Assembly: GCA_013151705.1 (NCBI GenBank)
Contig: JAADHT010000197.1
Location: 1 to 11,673, forward strand
Length of the DNA: 11,673 nt
From: Kiritimatiellota bacterium
GTDB lineage: Bacteria; Verrucomicrobiota; Lentisphaeria; Victivallales; JAADHT01
Reading direction: 5' to 3'
This document shows positions 7,317 to 11,673 of this stretch, one piece after another. A model generated the notes under the pieces. That model was not told the origin of the DNA and ran no database searches. It was given only the letters and a program-made list of their open reading frames with translations. The position numbers and the translations under genes are program-made. Positions within the stretch are counted from its first letter, which is position 1. Every line of letters begins with the position of its first letter.

Positions 7317-7339
7317 TTTTCCGCAGATTCCGCGGAAAA
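7317..7339. repeat. Inverted repeat TTTTCCGC/GCGGAAAA
   Basis: Perfect 8-bp arms (7317-7324 and 7332-7339) with a 7-nt loop AGATTCC, in the intergenic region between converging genes. No T-tract follows on either strand. The sequence shares the CGCGGAA core seen elsewhere in the window. Confidence 0.55.
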
Positions 7340-7385
7340 TATAAATCGCTCTTTGATAATTCAACGTTGCTCATTACAGGCATTG

Positions 7386-7408
7386 TAATTCGCGGGATTC
7401 GCGAATTA
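7386..7408. repeat. Near-symmetric palindrome TAATTCGCG/CGCGAATTA
   Basis: Perfect 9-bp arms (7386-7394 and 7400-7408) with a 5-nt centre GGATT. It begins one base beyond the stop codon of the transposase remnant on the minus strand. It could be an end sequence of the former insertion element, a transcription stop, or a protein-binding site. The rest of 7206-7409 shows no gene. Confidence 0.6.
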
Positions 7409-7409
7409 T

Positions 7410-7604
7410 TCAGGACGCTTTTCGGTAATAAAAGTTCAGCAGGCCGCCGAGTCTGGAGCTTTTGGTTATGGCGCCTGAATTATGAACTCTTTCGTCGGGA
7501 AACAGAAGTTTGTTCTCTTTTCCCTGATGGTTTCTTTCCGAGTGGTAATGCGCCCTCCTGTTCATGTTCGCCACCATCTCGAGAGTGATCTTTCCGCGTT
7601 TCAA
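7410..7604 (-). pseudogene. C-terminal remnant of an integrase-core (IS481-like) transposase
   Basis: This minus-strand frame reads AHYHSERNHQGKENKLLF and then SRLGGLLNFYYRKAS before its stop. I recognise this pair as the C-terminal signature of a transposase family with an rve integrase core: an HYH-ERNHQG segment and a closing RLGGLL-YYRxAA. Only about the last 45-50 residues of a protein normally over 300 aa are present. The frame opens with TTG (7604), which overlaps the stop of the upstream histidine kinase, and there is no ribosome-binding site. The first 15 or so residues look unrelated to the family, so the junction probably lies near 7560. The DDE catalytic part is absent, so it cannot be active. 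The assignment rests on motif memory, not a search. Confidence 0.65.
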
Positions 7605-8815
7605 ATGGAATGACGGACACAGGTCTTCCCCGCGCGGGTAGGATCTTCGTCAACGACGGGAGCCTGCAGCAGACGGACTTTTTTGGTTGACCTCGGAAAT
7701 ATGATGGTGAATGTGGTGCCGCGACCGGGAGAGCTCTCTATTTCAAGCTCCGCTCCATGCTCGCGGACGATTCGCTCGACTACCATCAAACCCAATCCGT
7801 GCCCCTCCTCTTTCGATGTGAAATAAGGCGTGGTGACTTTGCCTATGACATCGCTCGGAATGCCCTCTCCCGAGTCGATGAACTCCAGTTTAACCGATTT
7901 GTCGTCGTAGTCGCATTTGATTTCGAGCGTTCCGCCTTTGGGCATCGCTTGAATGGCGTTCTTGATTAAATTGAAAAAAGCCTGCTTCAACTGCGTCTCG
8001 TCTCCCGAAATAGACGGCAACTGGTCCGACCATTCGCATTTGACATCCACAGATTTGTTCTCTATCTCCTGTTTGACCAGAGTCAGGCAGTTCAGTAGAA
8101 TCGGCTTGAGATCACAACGCATTAAGTTCGACGGTTTTTGACGCAGAGCGTGGAGAAATTGGTTTATTATGCGGTCGAGACGTTCGACCTCCGAATTTGC
8201 CACTTCGATCAACTCCAGCGCCTCCTCGCTGTTCGGGGTGTCGGTTTTTGTGTTCAACAGACGTTTAAGCAACTGCAAATGAATGTGCAGGCTGTTCAAA
8301 GGATTTCCCACCTCATGCGCCACTCCGGCGGCCAGAAGCGAGATCATATGCATCTTTTCGGATTCAATTATCTCCCTGGTGCGCTCTCGGGATTCGGTAA
8401 CGTCATGAAGTATCAAAGTGGCTGAATTTTCTTTGTTCGCAGTCGTCTCAAAAGGCACGAGATACGAAAGAAGTATTCGACGAACGGGATACAAAACTTC
8501 GAGTTCGCGTCTGTAGGTTTTGACCCATTCCCCGTCGTCTCCCAGCAAATCGTTCCAGTCAAGCTCCTTCAAAAATCTCGATATGGACTGGCCTTCGACA
8601 TCCTCCGGTAGTCCAAGCAGATTTTTGGCGGCGAGATTCAAATACGTTATCCTCAATTTCTCGTCTATAACGATAATTCCCTCGTTGATCGTGTTGAACA
8701 CGGTCTCGAGGAAAACGCGTTCGCGCGATATGCGCTGGAAACACGCTTGAATGTTGTTTTGGTCGGCGGAATCGAGATTGCCGATGATTTTGTCGAAAAA
8801 ACTGTGATTGGGCAT
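7601..8815 (-). CDS. Soluble PAS-domain sensor histidine kinase (NtrB-like)
   Basis: 404 aa with no membrane segment, so cytosolic. A PAS domain spans about 32-140 (GIIVIDEKLRITYLN... ATLILHDVTE). The HisKA helix contains H167 in AAGVAHEVGNPLNSLHIHLQLL. The ATPase domain has the N box (LIKNAIQAMPKGG, N286), G1 (DSGEGIP, 314-320), F box (PYFTSKEEG) and G2 (GHGLGLMVVERIV). It would autophosphorylate H167 and pass phosphate to a response regulator, but none is encoded here. A short tail (about 375-404) follows the catalytic domain. The ATG at 8815 has no clear ribosome-binding site, but an in-frame stop lies shortly upstream with no other start between. It lies 67 nt downstream of the VOC gene on the same strand, so co-transcription is possible. 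The transposase remnant abuts its stop. Confidence 0.9.
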   Translation of the reverse strand: MPNHSFFDKIIGNLDSADQNNIQACFQRISRERVFLETVFNTINEGIIVIDEKLRITYLNLAAKNLLGLPEDVEGQSISRFLKELDWNDLLGDDGEWVKTYRRELEVLYPVRRILLSYLVPFETTANKENSATLILHDVTESRERTREIIESEKMHMISLLAAGVAHEVGNPLNSLHIHLQLLKRLLNTKTDTPNSEEALELIEVANSEVERLDRIINQFLHALRQKPSNLMRCDLKPILLNCLTLVKQEIENKSVDVKCEWSDQLPSISGDETQLKQAFFNLIKNAIQAMPKGGTLEIKCDYDDKSVKLEFIDSGEGIPSDVIGKVTTPYFTSKEEGHGLGLMVVERIVREHGAELEIESSPGRGTTFTIIFPRSTKKVRLLQAPVVDEDPTRAGKTCVRHSI

Positions 8816-8882
8816 GATTTCAGAACACCGAATGAGAAATTCAAATGAGACGATTTCGAGATGGCTTCACGCTCCGCGTTGC

Positions 8883-9290
8883 CTATTTCACAGGTCTAGG
8901 CTCGCAAATGTAGAAAGGATTGCCTTCCGGATCGGAATAGAGCCTTGTTTTTACTCCGACGCGCTCGGACTCGTCCGAAATGGGCTCGAACCCGTTGCGA
9001 GCCAAAGTCTCGACGGACGCGTCGAATTCACTAGTCTCGCAAAGCCATGCTATTCGACCCCGCGAAACCGATAATTTCTCCCCAGGCGCAACTTGCTCCA
9101 AGATCAGAGAGGAACAACTATCCAATTTGAACTCCACCCAGAAATTGCTGTCCATTATCGGCGGACCTAGATTCAAAACATCCCGGTAAAATGAACGCGA
9201 AACCTTCATATTTTCTATTTTCACCACAACTCCGTGTATATGGTTTCGAGCGGCTCCTACGGGGCTATGGTTTTTCACTGTGTTGGACAT
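8883..9290 (-). CDS. VOC (glyoxalase/bleomycin-resistance fold) family protein
   Basis: 135 aa, the size of a single VOC domain made of two beta-alpha-beta-beta-beta units. Visible are the first strand HGVVVKIENMKVSRSFYRDVLNL (19-41) and the typical second-half ending YSDPEGNPFYICEP (about 118-131), where the DPEGN-F pattern is highly characteristic. Likely metal ligands are H19 and E130. The position that is His in glyoxalase I seems to be replaced in RIAWLCETSEFDA, so it is probably not a true glyoxalase. Substrate unknown; fosfomycin, catechol or methylmalonyl-type activities are not supported by anything specific. ATG 9290 has a weak AAGGA about 8 nt upstream. It lies upstream of the histidine kinase and overlaps the end of an open frame without a start codon. 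Confidence 0.8.
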   Translation of the reverse strand: MSNTVKNHSPVGAARNHIHGVVVKIENMKVSRSFYRDVLNLGPPIMDSNFWVEFKLDSCSSLILEQVAPGEKLSVSRGRIAWLCETSEFDASVETLARNGFEPISDESERVGVKTRLYSDPEGNPFYICEPRPVK

Positions 9291-9553
9291 CTGATATTCC
9301 TTTTTTTAAATCTCGTTAACTCACTAATTTTTCGCGCGCCGACAAACCTTTTCCTATCGGCTTTCTCCAACGTCGCGAATGCGACAATAGCATCCGGCAA
9401 GGCGAAAAGCAAGTCTTGGAATCGACAAAGGTATGCCTTGATATCTCGCTTGTCAATTTTCGCTGATTGGATTTGAGCCTCAGTATCGACGGTGAAGCGA
9501 AAAGCCGTAATTTGGCGGATCCCTCTGAAATCAACAGGCGGATCGGAATGTTC
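9275..9553 (-). pseudogene. Open frame of about 92 codons lacking a start codon; probable gene remnant
   Basis: On the minus strand, the frame from 9553 down to a TGA at 9275-9277 has no stop. Its translation looks protein-like, for example FRFTVDTEAQIQSAKIDK, then LLFALPDAIVAFATLEKADR and FVGARKISELTRFKKR. It has no ATG or GTG start; TTG occurs only in the C-terminal half and would give under 50 residues. A TAA closes the frame at 9554-9556. The frame ends 16 nt inside the VOC gene, a spacing typical of operon partners. I read it as the 3' end of a gene truncated or frameshifted upstream. I do not recognise the family. The alternative frame at 9316-9609 (GTG start) is less protein-like but could hold the missing N-terminus after a frameshift. 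Confidence 0.4.
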
Positions 9554-9617
9554 TTATCCGATTCCGCATCTAAAGAGCCAGTTGGTTCTAAAGTTCCCAC
9601 ATTTTTCACCGGAAATA

Positions 9618-9646
9618 TTGAATCAAAGTGGAAACGGGGGTAAATT
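9618..9646 (+). promoter_or_regulatory. Possible sigma70 promoter upstream of the amidohydrolase-like gene
   Basis: TTGAAT (9618-9623) and TAAATT (9641-9646) are separated by 17 nt, each matching consensus at 4/6 positions. The start site would fall about 35 nt before ATG 9690. It is a modest match in an AT-rich context and may be chance. Confidence 0.35.
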
Positions 9647-9689
9647 CAAACGTAATGTGAATTTGTGTTGAAAAAAAGGGAAAATTTAG

Positions 9690-10061
9690 ATGAAAACGAC
9701 GATGAGAAAAGACGTTTTGAACTCATTGAAGGACGGCGGAATCAAAGTGCTCGACTGCCACACTCACATCGGGATATCGTTCAACAACTACGTGGCGACA
9801 GGCGACGACGGCTTCCAGGCGGACTATGCGGACCCGGCTTCGGTTCTCGCGGAACTCGCGGAAACCTATCCGGGCACTATCATATGGGGCACCGACACTC
9901 CATACCACTATTTCGCCCAGAAATTTCTGGATCAGGACGGCAATCTGCAGGATTGCAGACTGATGGCTCCCTACGACGCGGAAATAAAAATATTGCGCGC
10001 CATTCCAAAAAACGCCGCGAATGAAATAGCGTACGAGAACATTTTGAAATACCTTCAATGA
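9690..10061 (+). CDS. Very short amidohydrolase-like protein; centre of the TIM barrel missing
   Basis: 123 aa. Residues 18-30 (IKVLDCHTHIGIS) match the first barrel strand of metal-dependent amidohydrolases, with the metal-binding H24-x-H26. Residues 62-123 (TIIWGTDTPYHYF... NEIAYENILKYL) match the last strand, with D69 in GTDTP, and the closing helix where this family has an N-x-x-x-hydrophobic end. Members are normally about 280-400 aa; the middle strands with the other metal ligands are absent. The join is probably between residues 37 and 46, where GGCGAC occurs twice (9794-9799, 9801-9806). The frame is intact, an AAAGGG site lies 9 nt before ATG 9690, and the stop overlaps the next gene (ATGA). 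Catalytic activity is unlikely. It is either an in-frame deletion derivative kept for coupling, or an assembly error. Confidence 0.65.
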   Translation: MKTTMRKDVLNSLKDGGIKVLDCHTHIGISFNNYVATGDDGFQADYADPASVLAELAETYPGTIIWGTDTPYHYFAQKFLDQDGNLQDCRLMAPYDAEIKILRAIPKNAANEIAYENILKYLQ

Positions 10062-11188
10062 ACGGAACAAGATTGAACGGAGACGACAACGGCACCAGTA
10101 CCGGAAAAAACTGGCGCTGGCAATTGCGCGAAGCAGTCCGCTCGCTCGCGGAACTCGCGGCGCTCCTGCCGGAGCGGGCGGAGGAGATCGCCTCCATCTC
10201 CGAAACGGCCGCCGTGATCGAACGAAGGTTTCCCACGCTGGGCACTCCGTATTACGCCTATCTGATAGATCCAGGAACTCCTTTGCTCGAAGATCCGATC
10301 TTCAAACAGGTTTTCCCGAACACCGCCGAGTTGGACGGCGCCGAAACGCTCGGGTTCGACCCGCTCGGAGAGGAAAAGGATTCTCCCGTTCCAAGGTTGA
10401 TCCACCGTTACGCCGACAGGGCGTTGCTATTGGCGACGAATAAATGCGCGGTTCATTGCCGGTTCTGCCTGCGGAAACGCGGTTGGAGCGACGGAGCCGC
10501 GAAATTCGCGATCTCCGACACGGAGCTCGCCGCCGCCGCCGCTTATCTAGCGGCCCACCCGGAAATCGGAGAAGTTTTGATTTCCGGAGGGGACCCTCTT
10601 CTTCTGGAAACCGCGGAACTCGCGGAGATAATATCGCGAATATCGCGGGTTCCATCCGTAAAAATCATCCGCGTCGGCACCAGGGTTCCGGTCGTCCTGC
10701 CAATGAGAATCGACGACGAATTGGCGGAGCTTCTCGGCTCCACTCCGAGCCTGTGGGTGGTCACGCATTTCAACCATCCGGCGGAGCTGACTCCCGAGTC
10801 TCTAGCGGCCTGCTCGAAACTCATCTCCCGCGGCGTTCCGATGCTCAACCAAACCGTACTTTTGAAAGGGGTTAATGACGATCCCGATATCTTGAAGGAG
10901 CTTTTCGCGAGTCTCGCTGGCAACAGAGTCAAACCGCACTATCTGTTTCACATGGATCCGGTCGCCGGCGCGGGGCATTTCGCGACCGGCGTGGAAAAAG
11001 GACTGGAGATAATGAAAACTTTGCGAAACAGAATATCATCCGTCGCCACGCCTATCTTCGCCATCGACCTGCCGGGCGGCGGTGGAAAAGTTCCATTGAC
11101 GCCCAACTACGAGCGCGGCGGAGCTTACGAGGGAATCAATGGTGAACTAATCAAACATTCACCTTTTTATTATTACCGGGATCCGTGA
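10058..11188 (+). CDS. kamA: Lysine 2,3-aminomutase family radical SAM enzyme (KamA-like)
   Basis: Uses S-adenosylmethionine, a [4Fe-4S] cluster and PLP to move the alpha-amino group of lysine to the beta carbon. 376 aa. The cluster motif is C130-x3-C134-x2-C137, followed by R139, the equivalent of the carboxylate-binding Arg of KamA. SGGDP (176-180) is the SAM-binding glycine motif. PGGGGK (339-344) contains the PLP lysine K344. D300 (HMDPVAGAGHF) and D337 (AIDLPGGGG) correspond to the two Asp that hold the lysine side-chain amine, so lysine is a likelier substrate than glutamate. The protein stops soon after PLTPNY and lacks the long C-terminal oligomerisation tail of clostridial KamA, so its length approaches EpmB, which modifies EF-P; EpmB lacks the PGGGGK form. 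The start overlaps the upstream stop by ATGA, without its own ribosome-binding site. Confidence 0.83.
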   Translation: MNGTRLNGDDNGTSTGKNWRWQLREAVRSLAELAALLPERAEEIASISETAAVIERRFPTLGTPYYAYLIDPGTPLLEDPIFKQVFPNTAELDGAETLGFDPLGEEKDSPVPRLIHRYADRALLLATNKCAVHCRFCLRKRGWSDGAAKFAISDTELAAAAAYLAAHPEIGEVLISGGDPLLLETAELAEIISRISRVPSVKIIRVGTRVPVVLPMRIDDELAELLGSTPSLWVVTHFNHPAELTPESLAACSKLISRGVPMLNQTVLLKGVNDDPDILKELFASLAGNRVKPHYLFHMDPVAGAGHFATGVEKGLEIMKTLRNRISSVATPIFAIDLPGGGGKVPLTPNYERGGAYEGINGELIKHSPFYYYRDP

Positions 11189-11424
11189 TAATTCAGATTG
11201 CGCTTTTCCACCTAGTTGTTCTTTTCTCCATCGTCACGCTTTTCTCGACTTGAAAAAACATTATGGATGACATAATATTTTTTGCTACGACATATGAATC
11301 TAGCTCTTGTTCCCGCTAACCGCTAGTTGCGCGGCAAAAATCAAAGAGGAACTGGAAAGGGAGAAAAGGTATCTTGTTCCTTAAACCGATTCCGTCGTGA
11401 ATATGATTTTTTATGGAGGTTTGT
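11189..11424. other. Intergenic region with AT-rich inverted repeat and possible promoter
   Basis: An inverted repeat with ATTATG (11260-11265) and CATAAT (11271-11276) is flanked by six A (11253-11258) and six T (11278-11283); apart from one C/A mismatch it pairs over 13 bp. It could end the kamA transcript, though the stem has almost no GC. The same stretch reads as a promoter: TTGAAA (11250-11255), then CATAAT after 15 nt or TAATAT after 17 nt. Further on, AGGAAC (11347-11352) can pair with GTTCCT (11376-11381). I recognise no riboswitch. Confidence 0.35.
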
Positions 11425-11673
11425 ATGGACGCTAAATTCACCAACAGTTTGGCTGAGGAACTACGGGCGATCAAGGATTCAGGATTGTTCAAGGAGGAGC
11501 GGATAATCTCGTCCCCCCCAAAAAGCGCGGGTGGAAGTGGACGGTCTAGGTGGGTCTAGGTGACCAAGTGTTGAACATGCGCGCGAACAACTGCCTGGGG
11601 CTGGCGAACCATCCGGCCGTGGTGGTGGCCGCGAAATTCGCGGAAACGCTCGAAGAGACGAAACGGGCGGAGT
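11425..11673 (+). pseudogene. kbl: 2-amino-3-ketobutyrate CoA ligase (Kbl/AONS family), broken N-terminus, runs off window
   Basis: Intact Kbl is a PLP enzyme that splits 2-amino-3-ketobutyrate with CoA into glycine and acetyl-CoA in threonine breakdown. From ATG 11425 (GGAGG 5 nt upstream) the frame reads FTNSLAEELRAIKDSGLFKE then ERIISS, matching the Kbl N-terminus, but meets TAG at 11557-11559. Removing one C from the C7 run (11513-11519) and one copy of the 10-bp tandem repeat GGTCTAGGTG (11543-11552, 11553-11562) restores SSPQKARVEVDGLGDQVLN, continuing NMRANNCLGLANHP. That is the conserved Kbl segment, usually N-(F/M)-CANNYLGLANHP, now with Cys-to-Arg and Tyr-to-Cys changes. The frame then stays open to the window end. 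The one-base lesion could be a sequencing error; the duplication is less easily explained that way. Confidence 0.85.

Noticed and set aside
7277..7588. Plus-strand frame of 103 codons
   Set aside because: Lies opposite the transposase remnant and the palindromes; composition is unlike the neighbouring proteins and it has no convincing start signal.

Overview
The window comes from a bacterium of roughly balanced to slightly high GC, with AT-rich intergenic pockets. Taxonomy cannot be fixed from this sequence. The mix of a URO-D-superfamily protein divergent from a cupin-type AraC regulator, a lysine-2,3-aminomutase-type radical SAM enzyme, an IS481/integrase-type transposase remnant and 7-nt-period intergenic repeats reminds me of Planctomycetota/Verrucomicrobiota/Lentisphaerota-type or related candidate-phylum genomes. 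That is a low-confidence inference.

Layout. (1) 1-449 is non-coding: an AT-rich inverted repeat, then a GC-rich hairpin-rich segment. (2) 450-4690 is a compact plus-strand operon: RmlD-type dTDP-4-dehydrorhamnose reductase, a DEAD-box RNA helicase with a long basic tail, a FabF-type ketoacyl synthase, and a small exported protein of unknown function. Junctions are 4 nt or less, or overlapping. (3) 4691-5036 is intergenic and carries several clusters of degenerate 7-nt repeats and a hairpin. (4) 5037-7205 holds a divergent pair: a URO-D/MtaA-like protein (minus) and an AraC-family regulator (plus). They share a short region with a strong sigma70-like promoter and a perfect 12-bp palindrome. 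(5) 7206-7604 holds two strong palindromes and the C-terminal remnant of a transposase. (6) 7601-9553 on the minus strand holds a soluble PAS histidine kinase, a VOC/glyoxalase-fold protein, and an open frame without a start codon. (7) 9690-11188 on the plus strand holds an amidohydrolase-like gene that seems to have lost its centre, translationally coupled to a lysine 2,3-aminomutase-like radical SAM gene. (8) 11425-11673 is the start of a 2-amino-3-ketobutyrate CoA ligase (Kbl) gene broken by a one-base insertion and a 10-bp tandem duplication; it runs off the window.

The first operon joins sugar-nucleotide, RNA and fatty-acid functions that form no obvious pathway. The UroD/AraC pair looks like a locally regulated corrinoid/methyl-transfer or related catabolic function. 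The right part is catabolic in flavour (lysine, threonine/glycine). From about 7.2 kb rightward there are four damaged genes within 4.5 kb, so that half looks like eroding accessory DNA. I see no convincing new multi-gene system. The best leads are the repeat and palindrome families, the shrunken amidohydrolase coupled to the radical SAM gene, and the freshly broken kbl.
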